This document shows positions 22,257-35,239 of a stretch of DNA of 64,000 nucleotides, piece after piece. A program made the translations under genes and the position numbers. A model generated the notes under the pieces. The model saw only the letters and a program-made list of their open reading frames with translations, did no database searches and had not been told where the DNA came from. Numbering within the stretch: position 1 is the first letter of the stretch; each line of letters begins with the position of its first letter. This DNA comes from Paracentrotus lividus (lineage: Eukaryota > Echinodermata > Echinoidea > Camarodonta > Echinidae): the NCBI GenBank assembly GCA_940671915.1, contig CALNVZ010000641.1:6290890-6354889 (forward strand). Direction: 5' to 3'.

Positions 22257-25200
22257 CTTGGTGAACTTCCCATTAAGACTATTAAGGAAAACCTCTACCA
22301 ATGTAACTTAGCAAAAGATAACCCTCAAGGAAAAGTACCCTTTCAAGACAGTAGGACAATTACCCCTAGACAAATACATCCTCACAAAAAAAATATATAA
22401 CCATAACCCTAACCTATTCAATAGTCGTTAGTTGTCCTTTGGAGTTTATGTCCTGGAATGTAATCTTCCTGACGGTAGTTTTCCTGTGATTATATGCTAG
22501 GGTTGGTTTTTTCGGGGTTGCATTTCCAGTAGCTAGGTGTCAGATAAACTAATACTAACCCCACTGTTTCACATTCATTCTTAAAGGAGTCTTGTTTCGC
22601 GCTTATTTCCTTCCATCCCATCTCAATCTCCTAATTTTCTCTCCTCTTTTATTATCACTATCTCACTCTCCACATGTAATTGCAATACTTGTAGATAACC
22701 AGCCTTCAACCTCCCCATGCCCGTCGAATGCCCTGATTTCAATTCAACTTACTGAAGGATCTATAACTACACCAATATCATGCGATCCTAATTGACGGAG
22801 TTGGCTTCCCCGTAGCCAAAACTGGTCAATCTCACTTGCCTTCCGTTTTTAATTAAGGTCACCCCGAATGCTACTCTTTCTACAAGCTGAACTTTCATAG
22901 AATCCCCCCTCCAAAAAAAAACAAAAACAAACAAAACAAAACATTCCTATACATAATCATTTATTATATATTCATATATATGAAAGTTCTTACCTTTTTT
23001 TTTAATTAGAGCTATTTATTTTGCTGAGAAATTGATATTTGATATTTTGGATTAGTTTTTGATAATTTCTATTTGGTTCAAATGCAATTAAATTCAGTTT
23101 TAGGATCACGAATAAACATTCATAATTTAAATAAAAATAATGATAATTCAAATAGAAATTAAACAATTTTCCCGGCCTATCTTATTTAGTCTGTTTCATT
23201 ATACGTAATCCCATCCGAGAATTGTGTTGATGCATTAAAGATTACTGATCGATTCATAACCATTTTCTTGGTTAACTGTCTGTTTTTCTCGTCTACAAAC
23301 AACACATTGTATTATATTTTCAATCGCTTCCACAGAGTTTTTTTTTTATTATTATTATTATTTGTTTCTTCTTTTTTTCTCGATTGAATCCAACTAGAAC
23401 ACAATGCCTTTAAAAGTGACACGTTATATTCAATAATGACGATGTTAACTGGTCAGGGCCTTCTTCAACATTGTCAAGCCGTTAGGGAGTCCTACTATTT
23501 CAATCTGGACTGATGTACAAAGGTAATGAAAACCTTATTAGTATCCATTTACTTCTCAAGGTTTACCCGCAGAATTTCAACTTAATTAGAAACAATGAAG
23601 CAATAAAAGAGGGGTAGAGGAGAGTTGGGAAAGAAAGAGAGAGAGAAAAGTGGAGAGAGAAGGACAAGAGGGAAAAGAATGAGGTTGAGGAGTGTAGCAA
23701 CCGTTGCCGCGGTACAATGGAACTTGGGAAAGGAAAACGCCATTTCTAAAAGCTTAGCAAAATTCAAAATGGAAAACAAAAGCCAATGGACGGCTGTTTT
23801 TCCAATGCAATTCACCCAAATGAGCTTACGTGTAAATCAAATGTATTCATATTCAAATTCTGCTTATTGAGAGTAAGTATTCGATTGTTTACTTTTGTGT
23901 TTCCTTGTTTGATTTGTTTATCTCTTTAATTTTTTTTTTCTTCTTCTTCTTTTTTTTTTGGGGGGGGGGGTAAAAATGAGCACTGAATGGATTTTGACAA
24001 ATGAAATGTATCGCTCATTCTAATTATGTTGTTAATTCCGATGGATCTAATTCATATTTTAATAATACCGATATTATACATTCCTTACTAAATATTTAAT
24101 TAAAGAAGTGATAGTAAGGTTAGCTCATTAAAAAAAAGTTTCTAACAAAAAGTCAAGCGTCTTCAAATCATTACGAATTAATTCAGGTTTCGTTTTGTTT
24201 TTGTTTTGTTTTGTTTTTGTGTTTGTTTTTTTCTTTTTGCTTGTGTGTTGGTTTTCTTTTGGTGATATATTAGGTAGCATTTTTTGTTCATTATATCATA
24301 AGATAATTTCAAATAGAAAATTGTAAAATGATAACTAAAGTGAAAGAAAATGGAGACAAGATATTAACATGAATAACTCCCTCTGGTGTGCTTTTTCATA
24401 CCAAGGTCGTATGCCCGATTGCGAAAATGATAATTTACTATAGTGTTTTGGGAGAGGGGGTGTTATTGAAATATCAAAGTGTGATGAACTTCTCTTAAAA
24501 GATTGTTAATATTTCTTATTTTTAATGCAAACACGTTTGCCAACCAATCCTCCTTCTAAAGCTCTGGTTGTGCTTCGTCGCATTGACTCCTCACGGAGTA
24601 CAGTCTCGCTTCAATTGTTTGGCTCGAACCCGTCGCATATAACTGATCAAATATCGTGTTAGCTTTATAAAGTCTGAGGATTTTTATTAAATGACGGAGG
24701 ACGGACGCAGGTGAAAGCGAAAATCAAACGAAGTAAAGTATCGCTTACAATATGACAGAACAGGTCTAAAATAGCTCGATTATTGCTGGAAAAATAAATC
24801 CAAATAATACAGACGGGTGTGAGGGATGACATGCGATATGTGTTAGTGTATGAGAAGTGTCATTGATACAAATATACAGCACAAACGAAGTACCGTTTGA
24901 AAGAAGATCAAAATCGTTCAGCCACAATATAATTCAATATTCAATATCATAAAGCGTCTATTTTCAAAACTCGCAACGTCGATACTGGTGTCAAGGTGAA
25001 TAAAAAAATTTTCTAAAATTCCGCTTTGATACTGAATATGCCATTTTATTTATTGGGGAAATTATTTGGTAATAAAATACTGCAAATTATTATTTAGAAA
25101 GAAATTTATCACGGTGATATCCAGTATTTCAAGGTTTCCATTGATTTGACTGAAATACGACACACTATGATTGCCGAGAACTCAAATTAGTAAAGTTGTG

Positions 25201-25400
25201 ATATCTTTAACTTTTCGAATAAAATTCAACTACTATGAGATCGCTTACTTCCAATAAAAAAATGATCAAAGATAGTCAATTGTAATCAGTTTAATTTGAG
25301 ATAGCACCACAATATTGCAGGATGATTTTTAATTGTATTTTTTTTTACCCCAAAAAGCATTGGAAATGGCAATACAAAAGAGAAAGATATGAATAGATTA
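22257..25400. other. Long AT-rich non-coding stretch
   Basis: Contains AAAC-rich simple sequence (22912-22942), T-rich runs (23335-23380, 23932-23970 with G10), and TTTTG repeats (24187-24260). The 24540-24720 part is less simple and may be unique sequence. No gene or mobile element was recognised; the purine-rich frame at 23625-23870 has no domain. Confidence 0.45.
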
Positions 25401-25802
25401 AGCAAGAGAGAGAGAGAGAGAGAGAGCAAATTGGGAGGAAAAAAAATGTACTAAAACGGGAGAGGAAGGGGGAATAGAAAGGAAAAACAGATACAGAGAT
25501 CAGCACAATGTATATTGTCAAAGAAAAACAGCGAAGAAAGGAAATATAAAGTTTTTTTTTTTAAAGGAGAGAAAGCTAGAAAAAGAGGATAGGAGAGCGA
25601 GATAGAAAAGAAAAAGGCTAAAGAATAAAATGACAAAAGAGGAAATAGGACAAGATAGAAAAGAGAAAAAAAAGGTGGTAATAAAATATTGTATAGAATG
25701 AGATGATTATACGTTATACCAAAAGAGGAAAAGAAAAAGTCAGATTGAAAAAAAAAGTAAAAATATTGAAAGATGGTGAATGATGGAAAAATAACATAGG
25801 GT

Positions 25803-25841
<39 letters not shown>

Positions 25842-26215
25842 TAACGTTTCTTATATAGCGCATATCACAAACATAAAGAAAGTCCCTATGCGCTTGATGT
25901 ATATTGTAACTATTAAATAGTTACAGAGAAAATAAAGGGAGTGAGATAAAAGGGAAGTGAAAACATAAAGAGACAGCAAGTGAAACAGAGAAAGAGAGTG
26001 AGAGAGGGGTAGGGAGAAAGATATAAGGTCAATGTGAAAGTGTAAGAGAGACATAGGCAGTAAAATGGAAATAAGAGAGTGTGTAGAAGAAAGGGAAAAG
26101 AAACAGAGAGAGCGAGAGAGAAGTAACAATGGAAGATAGCCGAAAAGAGATACAATATAAGTCGATGTGTCAGTCAGCCAACCACATGCAAATACAAAGA
26201 AACACTTGTCTCTCA
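25400..26215. repeat. Purine-rich low-complexity region
   Basis: GAGA runs (25407-25427), AAAGAGGAAA-type sequence and an ATA/AAT triplet repeat (25806-25841). The Ser/Leu/Phe-rich frames on the minus strand are artefacts. Confidence 0.75.
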
Positions 26216-26619
26216 AGTGACACTTACAGTGTGACAGGATAGAGAGGGTTACACATAAAAATCTCGGTTTATTTCTGTCATGAATAAATGTATTTTAGCG
26301 ATAAGATTTAGGTCACCGAGCATGTAAAAGTACAATAGCACTGCGTTAAGGTCAAAGAATATTGGCAACATCATTTTCACATTAAAGTTTCTGTTGTTTT
26401 TTTTTTTTTGTGTTTTTTTTTAAATACAAAATAAGAGACAAAAGTGGTTATATGAGGTTGTGATAAACAGTAATGTCCAATTTATGTGGGTGAATAATAT
26501 CAGAAGGGGAAAAAGGGTGAAAAATGTTGACGGTGTATTAATGTAGGCCTAATATATGGTATAATACCAAAGGAATTAACTCATCTTGTACTTCAATGCA
26601 TGTAGTAGTCTCACTCATG
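26216..26619. other. Non-coding stretch
   Basis: T-runs at about 26397-26422; nothing else recognised. Confidence 0.45.
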
Positions 26620-28294
26620 GGTGTCGATTGTGGGGGGGGGGGGGATGGGGGATACATCCCCCCAATAATTTCGGTGGGGGGTGGTGTGTACAATCATCCC
26701 CCCCCCAATATTTTGATATCAAGAAAATAAAAAATATCATATTATATGCATATAAAACTACCCATTAACAAATTTCGTTACCATATAAAACACTTTTATG
26801 ACATTATTATATTATTTTGCAGTCTAAAATGCATATTTCTGACATTCAAAAATCCAAAAAATTTTCACTCTTTTGTGCATCTTCCTTTTGTGTGCCTGAT
26901 ATACTTTTATAATCATGTAATACACAATACACCGTGTAGGTAATGGAAGGTAAGATGTTTCACTATTTTATTGAAAAAAACAACAACAACAACAAACATT
27001 TAAATCAATGATAATCAGGGGCACCGATCCAATGGTGCAAAGGGGACAGGTGCCTCGATCAGTAAAACTGAAGGCATTAAGTATTCCCCCTCAAAAATCC
27101 ACGATGGTTTTGAAAAAAAAGTAAATAATAAATATTGAAGAGTCTATAACACTTATTTCGGCTCTTCATCGACAACTTTGAAGGTAAGTTTTTTTGGACT
27201 CGGACCATTGTTTATATAATACACTTCCACTATTATCCGGGGGCTAAATGCCCTCTTTTCAAATTAGTCGCGATATAATTTGCTCTTAAATTTCAGATAA
27301 GTGTTAAAAATTGCCTGAAATTTTTCAGTTCTCGCACAATATAAGATAATGCAAACTGCAATTGACTTTGTTCATCTTTTATGCATGTATTAACGTCACG
27401 ATGGTACGTTTTAAACACCAAATTCCTTCCCCGTTTCGTGCTCCCATGCATGAGGCTACAAGTTTCTTGTTTCATCAGGTCACTATTATTGAGAAAAATT
27501 TCAGCTCGCGCTTTGCGCTCGCACAATATTGCCCTAACTGGAATTCGTCCATATTTATATAGATTTTCGTTTGTTGGCCTTACGTCATGATGTTCCGCTT
27601 CTAATCACCAGTTAAAGCCCCCTAGCCCTCCATCAATTTCGCGCTTTAATATAGTCATGTAACACCACACTATACCACGTTTCAGTTCAATATTATTGAG
27701 AAAATTTTAAGCTCGCGTTTCGCGCTCGCATTACAGCCTGATGAATTCGACGATATACTACAGTGTAGTACTCATATGCATCATAATGTGCATGTGTGTA
27801 TATCTATAGACATTACGTCATGATGGTCCCCTTTAATAAACCAGATAAAGCCCCTTCCCCGTTTCGCGTTATTCTACAATATATGTCCCATTTCATGTCA
27901 CTATTATTGAGAAAATTTTCAGCTCGCGCTTCGCACTCGCATAATGAATTTGAAAATAATTATGTACTAGTAGATACTCACATGCATGCATGTGTGTATT
28001 ATCTGTAGCCATTACATCATCATGGTTCCCCTTTAACCTACCAGTTAAAGCCCCTTCCTAATTGTTTTGCGCTCGCATTATGCCCCATTTCATGTCACTA
28101 TTATTGAGAAAATTTTCAGCTCGCGCTTCGCGCTCGCATTATACAATACATTCCCCCCATATTTATATGCATGTGTGTATACAAGCATTACCCCACCCCA
28201 ACAATGGACACGTTCATATACCATCGTATGTGTCACATTGAGGAAAAGTGGAAATATCGACGATCATCCCCCCCCCCCCAAACAAATCGACACC
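26620..28294. mobile_element. 1.7-kb inverted-repeat element with internal CpG-rich tandem repeats
   Basis: The termini are GGTGTCGATT followed closely by a G-run, and the complement of the same (C-run then AATCGACACC). Inside, 27380-28180 holds about four units of roughly 200 bp. Each has a CGTCATGATGGT-CC box, AAAGCCCCTTCCC, TTTCATGTCACTATTATTGA, GAAAATTTTCAGCTCGCGC and TTCGCGCTCGCA. No transposase is visible. The same CpG-rich motif in reverse orientation lies in the hAT-like element at 50295-51452. Target duplication not found. Confidence 0.6.
27380..28185. repeat. Four tandem units of about 200 bp within the element
   Basis: The motif GCTCGCGCTTCGCGCTCGC, intact or with one or two changes, lies near 27505, 27710, 27920 and 28117, each preceded by TATTATTGAGAAAA. 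These CpG-dense boxes sit in AT-rich surroundings. Confidence 0.75.
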
Positions 28295-28816
28295 GTTGGT
28301 CTAACTCCAAATATTCATCTATATTAACTCTGAGAAAATACGCGGATTTATATTCGGTGCGGAATCAATATCCTTGCATAAAATCAATGCCATCATCAAA
28401 TTTTTTTATAAATCGAAAAATGTTTCACTGCATGTAAAAAGAACCTCCATACTATAATTAGCTAAATATCGGGAGACAGGGGAAATATATTCTCTACTAC
28501 ATGATGACGCTTTTTTTTCGGTGCAGAATAAACTGCTTACTTTTGACGTCATAATAACCCTGAAAGGTTAGTTCTAAAATAAGTAATAAGTAGATAAATG
28601 TGCGACAAGGGATGTCTTGAGAGTGATATAGGTAAGACATTTTACATTTATTTTGGGAAGGGTTAGCCGTTTAATTACGACCATGATACTTTTCTCTCAA
28701 ATTGCTATTTTTGTACGGCCATGTCTACTTGGAAGATCAATAGTGTATATTTGGGGTAATAAACCTATTTTTATTGCTGTGCATACGTCCAAGTGTCTAA
28801 CACTTGCATCAACATA
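28295..28816. other. Non-coding stretch
   Basis: AT-rich DNA without a supported feature. Confidence 0.45.
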
Positions 28817-28975
28817 AAATGGAATTATAAATCAAAATCCGAACTTACTTTTTTTTTTTAAATCAACTTCGACGCAGACTGCTTGTACAGTTTGATGATG
28901 ACGAAAGCACTTGGCGAAACGTAACGGGAAATTTCTAAAAGTGAGTTTTGATTTGGATATATAATTCCACTTTAT
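28817..28975. mobile_element. Short inverted repeat, possible retroelement end fragment
   Basis: AAATGGAATTATAAATCAAAA and the near-complement TTTTGATTTGGATATATAATTCCA flank a T-run and the phrase TGATGATGACGAAAGCACT then TGGCGAAACGT. Sequences of this type occur near ends of Penelope-like elements, but this link is from general impression only. Confidence 0.25.
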
Positions 28976-29179
28976 TTTTATTTCAAACCACATGAAACAT
29001 AATATTAATGACTTTACACTCTAAAAACTGAAGTGCTGTTTTTAGCTCTTTAAGTGCTGAAATCAGCACTTTTTAGGTGCTTGCATAGTGACTGCACTCA
29101 AAGTGCTGTTTAACTGCACCTAAAGTGCTGTTTTAGCACTTTCACGTGAGCTGAACTTTCAGCAAAAATGGGCAAAAAC

Positions 29180-29263
29180 GGCGTGACTTCGTTGGGATTC
29201 GAACCTGGGTCCCCTGCATGAGAAGCGCTGACGAGCACGTTAAACCAATTCACATCTCACGGT
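29180..29263 (-). pseudogene. tRNA-like unit A in copy 2
   Basis: The minus strand has an A-box-like TTGGTTTAACGTGCTCG, a loop CTTCTCA (UCU-type anticodon) and an intact B box, AGGTTCGAATCCC. T5 runs follow in its sense (A5 at 29174-29178 and 29064-type runs further left). Differences from copy 1 are few and spare the A and B boxes. Confidence 0.5.
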
Positions 29264-29346
29264 TGCTAGCAGATCATATTGTTGCATGATGAACTTTCTT
29301 AAAATTTGCCATAATCATCTACTATCCTGTCATAAATAAAGCCAGT

Positions 29347-29430
29347 TAGCGAGATCTCCGTTGGTCTATTGGTAACGTCAGCGGTACTCTTCCATGTCAA
29401 GGTGAACCCGGTTCGAATCCCATACCGACC
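29347..29430 (+). pseudogene. tRNA-like unit B in copy 2
   Basis: The plus strand has TTGGTCTATTGGTAACG as A-box-like region, TCC at the anticodon-like position (GCC in copy 1) and a perfect GGTTCGAATCC B box, then T6 at 29438-29443. No acceptor stem is evident. Confidence 0.5.
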
Positions 29431-29560
29431 ATGAACATTTTTTGTTAATAAATTAGCACTTGGGTAAGTGCTAAAACAGCACTTCAGGTGCTGATTTAGC
29501 ACTTCAAGTGCAGTCACTATACGAGCACCCATAAATTAGCACTTCAGTTTTTAGAGTGTA

Positions 29561-31200
29561 CTTGCACCATTAGTTTATCAATAGTGTCATCACAACTGTT
29601 TTCGATCATATAATTCATATTTAAAATGCTTGTGCTAATTCAACATGTTCAAAGCAATTTTGAGGCAATATACATATTTTCAATTCAGGCCAATTCAAGC
29701 TACAACCGAGATAAACATAACCATCGAATCGCACGTTTAATCACACCTAAAGCTAGATAGATAATTGTACACATAACACGGTTCTGTTATTCGTGATAAT
29801 TCAAGACGCCGAAAGCTTGCAATAAGCGCGCGGGCGGGAAAGCCTGAGAAGACAATCTGCCTAAATGCGTCTTCATTCAGTTGTGCTCCATGTGCACTCT
29901 ATACTCTGGCACTAACCTTCTTCTCTATCGGGAATACGTAATATGATTACGTACTCAATAACTTCGTTTGCCTGGGCTGCATCTGCTCAGGCATTTTGAA
30001 AAAGGAGCAGAAAAGAAAACGAAAAATTATAGTAGAAGGGGGGAAAACGAAGAAATTGTGACGAAATGTAACAATTTGCCATTTAAGTTTCCATCGCGTA
30101 ATGTAAATGTCTGCATAATTCGGCCAACTGCCGGCCTATACTATGGGGTCAGCGCATATTTTGGTTTATTTGGGGGTTTTTAAGGGTTCATAATCGATTC
30201 AGAAACGCACTTTAGGCCACCCCGATAACAATGTGCATTTTATATCACCTTTTTCCATCATCCTCTTCGTATTAAGTGACACGGATTGCATAATGTGTTC
30301 TTGATATTCGGCACCGACATTTGAAGGTGATGATCCCGTAGGGTCACGGTCATCGCAGTCCCATCCTCCATAATGATTATGACCTTAATTTGAAAGTAAT
30401 TTCATGCTTAAATAACCACGATAAAAGACATAAGACTTTGTTGAAATCCAACATTCAGAACACTACGGATCAGATCATAACTTAGACGTTATGTCCTCAA
30501 GTGAGAATTAGGCCAAGTATATATATTAGACCTTAAAAATTGTTTTCTGTTTGAGGGAGGGTGTTTTTATTTTCATTATTAATACAACTTCGTTATAGTG
30601 AATTCAGAACACGAAATGAATACGAATATTCATGTGCACGAAAACAAATTCAAAATACAAAATACAAAATATACATGTATACAAGGCCTGCAACAAAATC
30701 AATACAAGAAGGAGCAAAAACATCTTCGCCGTTGATAAGGTTTTTATAAGTTAGGAACTTACCACTTTATAAAGCACCTCTGTTACGTTCGAACCGGAAA
30801 TGTAACGGGAAACTCTGCAACAAATCTGGAAAAAAATGTATATAATATTTAGCGTAAATGTAATAAATTGCGCAACATTTCAAAAGTTTGGCCATTTTGT
30901 TCGTCAACTTATTTTCAATAACATGCTATTTTATTTCAAATGTGTCCAGTGGATATTCTATGTAGCTCGAATGCAATACAAAGGTCATTCAACAAAGTGC
31001 CTGAGACATTATCATTGGAGATAAAGAAAACAGTTTCACTTAAAATTGGAGTAATTATGCGTGAGGAAAAAGAGTGGGAGTGATTTTGAAGACCTAACCA
31101 AAAGATATCAGGTCCCGTATTTCAATACATGTGGTTAATGGCATTTGATGGACCTCGCGGTATAGTGACGGAAAGTCCGCCTTGGCTCTTGATGCTTTTT
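29561..31200. other. Non-coding stretch
   Basis: No supported gene or repeat. CG-containing patches at 29800-29840 and the frame at 29968-30183 carry no recognisable motif. Confidence 0.45.
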
Positions 31201-31262
31201 GTTCAGTGTTATGAGAATATGGTTGCATGCGGAGAAAGATAGAGATAGATAGGGAGACATAC

Positions 31263-31295
<33 letters not shown>

Positions 31296-31545
31296 CAAAC
31301 AGAGAGAGACAGAGAGACATACAGAGAGTGACAGACAGACAGACAGACAGATAGAGAGAGAGAGAGATAGAGAGAGAAAGAGGAATAAAAAGAAAGGGAA
31401 TAGAGGAGTACAAAAGAGAGTGAAAAGAGACTACAGAGAGACAGAGGGGGAGGCTACCAAAGGGAGGAAAAGAGAAAAGGAGGAAGAGAAAGAGAGAGAG
31501 AGAGAGGGAGAAGGGGAGTGAGGGAGAGAAAGAAAGAGTTTGTAT
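31201..31545. repeat. (GA)n/(GACA)n purine-rich microsatellite
   Basis: About 340 nt of GAGA, GACAGA and GATA repeats on the plus strand; the Ser/Leu/Cys-rich minus-strand frame is an artefact. Confidence 0.9.
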
Positions 31546-33515
31546 GATATCGAACACTGTCTTAAAGACGTTTTCACTTTACTTGAAATTATATATCAGT
31601 TCATTATAGTTATTTCTTTACGCTAAAACGAAAAAAAAAAAGAAGAAAAGAATAAACACTTAAATACTTAAAATAAGCATTTTAATAAGGAATTAATATA
31701 ATCAGTGTACAGTAATGTATATCATACGGTATTGTTCATTCAAACATGTTTACTATTAACGAACAATGTAAACAACATCATTTATACATTCCCCTTTCTC
31801 TGATAAACTATTGGTCCGTAGAACATCAGAATTAACCCAAGGGGTATTACAGCCGCGTATAGGGGCACATAATGTTGTGTACGTGTTCTTGCATGAGCCC
31901 TTAAAGTGTAAAATCAATAGGGACTTTTACACGTCTGCTTGTGAATAATTATGGTAGAAAAGCAAGCTCACATTTTAGGCTGGAAAAAGATGGGGACGAA
32001 GTTTCTCTACATAGTGTCTAATAAAAAAGGGGACCCGAACTTTACAGCAATAAGTGTTGAAGATCTGTACATGGACATTATCATTCACATAATTTATTTA
32101 CCACAAAAGTCATGTGTACATGTACGTAATCTGTTTTTTTTTTCAATGGTACATTGGTAATTGTCTCATGCATCACTGAACCAAGTTTTTTTTTTTTTTT
32201 TTTTTTTTAAAGATAAGAAATATTTTAAATTTCTTATGGGTCCTCTTCTGCTCAAGCATTATGTGCATATTGCGAGTCACGAATATAACGAAACCTTAGC
32301 TAAAGTGATTCAAGAATTATGAATAGAATAAATATATCCATGGAAATATAACAACATATCATTTAGGATGAAATTGACGTAAAAGCTGCAACATAATATT
32401 GTTTGTCCAAATATAAGTGTGATTGTTGCTGTTTTTTTATGAAACACCCTGTAGATGTAGTATTTTTTTCATTGGAGAGACGGTGGTATTTCGTCATGTA
32501 TTTCATGACATTTTGAAACGTGATCTTCGGAGGGATGTTGGTTTAGATGAATTCCTCAGGCCTTTGGTAGAATGTGTTTCTATTTATTTTGGAACACATG
32601 CATTTGTACAAAACACAAGAGGAAATGAATATTGCAGCGTGATTGGTAAATCATATTTCCTTTATACTTTTAAATGTTTATGTATAGATCGTTTCAATTT
32701 ACCTGACCGCTAATTGAAAGCAATCAAATAATTTACAGAAAGCAATGAACTTTCTGATATACATCCTATCCGAGGGATTTGGTTTAACGAGGAGCAATGC
32801 CTTTAAACAAGAATTACAATAACCATTGTTTCAAACAACAAAAATAACGATTATATAGATCGTTGCAAGTTTTGCAAAATTTTTACGGGATCGTTTTATA
32901 TCGATAGTTGTTTCATTCCTTGTACATCGCAATTCGCAAACGCAATGCAGGCAATTAATATTACATATATATAATGTTCATGCACTTTAATGCTTAAGTT
33001 ACATTTAACCTCGGGGTATGTGTGGCTTACAAAAAAATCAGTAGTTTTGGCCATTTTTGTACAATTTTGTATTCGAGCGATCTCGGGTCTCTAAACTTGC
33101 AAGTCCGTTTCTTTACAAGAACATTCAAACGAATTCACTCTTCTTATCTTTAATCTCACCCAGCTGTCTGAAAAGATTGATCTTTTTTAGATTCTATTCT
33201 CCACATAAATATGAAATTCTCTGGAGTAAATCTGAAGATTTAAAAGCAGATGTCAACATTCTAAGCATGTTGATTGTCATATAAAAGAGTGCAACCGTCA
33301 GTCATGTGAAGTGTTTGCCGTATGAGGGTTCCTTCGCAGAAGGGTGAAGTGGGCTTAATCAAAATTCAAATATATCACCAATTTATTCATATCTCAGTTC
33401 AAAAGTGCACCGTTGATTTCGATGTTTTCATTTTATAGCTCTTTCTTTAACATGAATATTTTGACACCGATTATTAGCACTATGTAGTTGAATAGAATCG
33501 TGTATTGGAGCTATA
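31546..33515. other. AT-rich non-coding stretch
   Basis: T-run at about 32186-32209. The frame at 32423-32713 is the longest but shows no known domain. No repeat family recognised. Confidence 0.45.
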
Positions 33516-34029
33516 CAGTGCGTCCCAGATAAATGTAAACCCACATTTGAGAGCCTCGTATTAAAATTGCATTACTTAAGAGTTAAGTGTCATTATTTTT
33601 TTTTATATAATATCAAAGAGTAACTCATATTCTATCCAGTGATACCACAATCATACATGTACTGTCAAGGATGACTGAAAACTCGAGAGTTCTAATCTAA
33701 TCTAATAAGTTTTATCAGAAACAATCCTGGCTTGCTGATCATTCCTTCTTTGTGTGAGGTCAGCCTTCCATTCACAAGGGACATTGGATTTCTTGGTCTA
33801 TTAAAATGCAAGGGCTGCTTCTCCTCAAACTTGGAACATTTGAATTTTGACGCTTGTTTTTTAAAGCCGAAGTTCTCAGCTATCCATCACAACACAGGTA
33901 TAAGTTTGGTATCAATAAATAGAAAAAAAAAGTTACTCTTTATCATGAAATAAATATCAAGTTTACATGAGCTATAAAATTTTTACATGAGGCTCTCAAA
34001 GTTCGGTTTACTTTTTCTGGGAAGCACTG
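33516..34029. mobile_element. Mariner-like MITE (514 bp)
   Basis: The ends are CAGTGCGTCCCAGATAAATG on the left and the complement of CAGTGCTTCCCAGAAAAAGT on the right. TA flanks both sides (33514-33515, 34030-34031). The similarity continues into GAGAGCCTC-T-TAAAA about 45 bp in. TA duplication plus CAGTG ends fits Tc1/mariner. No transposase frame survives. Confidence 0.8.
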
Positions 34030-34058
34030 TATAGTCTTGACGAAAGCAATACATCAGT

Positions 34059-34183
34059 ACCCTATAACATAAAAGATACGACCCATCTTACCATATCAAT
34101 CGTACGTCTATGGTAAACTGTTAAACTGTGTACTTAGAGTTACACTCAATAGGTTGATCGTATATATTTTATGTTACATGACA
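34059..34183. mobile_element. Possible short T1-related MITE
   Basis: ACCCTATAACATAAAAGATA on the left and the complement of CATGTAACATAAAA on the right resemble the CCCTGTAACACAAA ends of family T1; GATCGTA and CAATCGTACG motifs occur inside. Weak. Confidence 0.35.
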
Positions 34184-35177
34184 TAATTGATTTCGTTGAC
34201 AAAACACTGACACATTTCAGTAAAAATTAGCCTCTGATTAAATACATAACTGAAAGCACGACCTCATGATAAGGCATTGTTACTTTGTAATATCTATTGT
34301 TTGAATATTGTAAAGAATAGATGATGAATCATTTGTAATCGCTTTATGACGTGTACTCTCGCTCTTAAAAAAGGGAAAAGAAAAAGAGAGAAAATGTTTA
34401 CTCTTGAAAGGAGTTCATATCAGCAATGATCAGAGATCTTCAAGTGATCCCTGAGGTCACTTCAAAATGATTAAAAACGAAGTGAGAATGTGTATTTTCA
34501 CTCTGAATTCACTTTTTGAATTCACTCCATTAAGAGTGAACTTTTCACTCTTTTTTTTTTTTTTTTTTTTTTTTCTTCTTTAGGAAGAGAGAGTATCGTA
34601 TACTACACGATTCGAATAATCTTTCGACGAATGAGATTTTGATCCGAAATAAAACAGCGCGTGCAAAATATACGCACTTCGATATTTCAGATTTAAAGTC
34701 GGTCAGTCGTGAGGTTTGCGGTGGCCTTAAGTCAAGTGAGACAGGAAAGAGGGCCAGAACGGCATGAACATTGTAAAAGGTAAACGCCTCTGTAGCGCTT
34801 AACTAATATGAGAATGAAAGTCTTAGCTCGTTTTTTGTTTAGATAAATCTGATGTTAGTTTTACAAGACTACCATCAAGCAAAGTCCGAAAATACATCCT
34901 GTATGTCACCCATTTGTACAAAAACCTTCAATCTAGTTTTCCCTCAAGACGCTCTAAACCAGCTCGACATCTAAGTTAGATGTGAGACGAGTCTTCTATA
35001 GCGACTTGTTTCCGAAGCATAACACACCACGGTGTCACGTTGCACAATACGCTATAGAACGTACATGTCAAGAGACACCACCATTGACAGATGTGTGTTT
35101 ATTTAAAAATGTTGATTTTGTGACAACAACTCTCTTTTTGATGATGTATGATGTTGATTCTTTAAGGAAATGGATTA
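34184..35177. other. Non-coding stretch with repeat fragments
   Basis: TTCACTCT motifs at 34498-34550 precede a T-run (34551-34574). A one-sided Harbinger-like end, GGTTTGCGGTGGCCTTAA, lies at 34714-34731 (see 48446-48856). The remainder is unrecognised. Confidence 0.4.
34703..34731. mobile_element. Solo terminus of Harbinger-like family H2
   Basis: CAGTCGTGAGGTTTGCGGTG then GCCTTAA matches the right end of 48446-48856 (CAGTCGTAAGGTGTGCGGTG). No matching left end is found within 600 bp upstream. Confidence 0.5.
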
Positions 35178-35239
35178 TTAGTCCAGGCTAGGCCCCATAG
35201 GAAAAAGTCCGAACCTTGCTTTTTGATATATACAATGTT

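Larger units (their letters stand above)
29017..29558. mobile_element. TA-flanked inverted-repeat element with two tRNA-like units, copy 2
   Basis: Same family, same orientation and nearly the same sequence as 6821-7359, with scattered substitutions and short indels. TA flanks both ends (29015-29016, 29559-29560). The arms again carry many AGCACTT/AAGTGCT heptamers. Both tRNA-like units and the T-runs behind them are kept, although the host flanks differ completely, which shows this is a transposed unit. Confidence 0.87.

Noticed and set aside
28870-28935. Hammerhead-ribozyme-like phrase (TGATGA followed by GAAAC)
   Set aside because: The conserved CUGANGA core is not exact and the sequence between does not form a stem II next to it.
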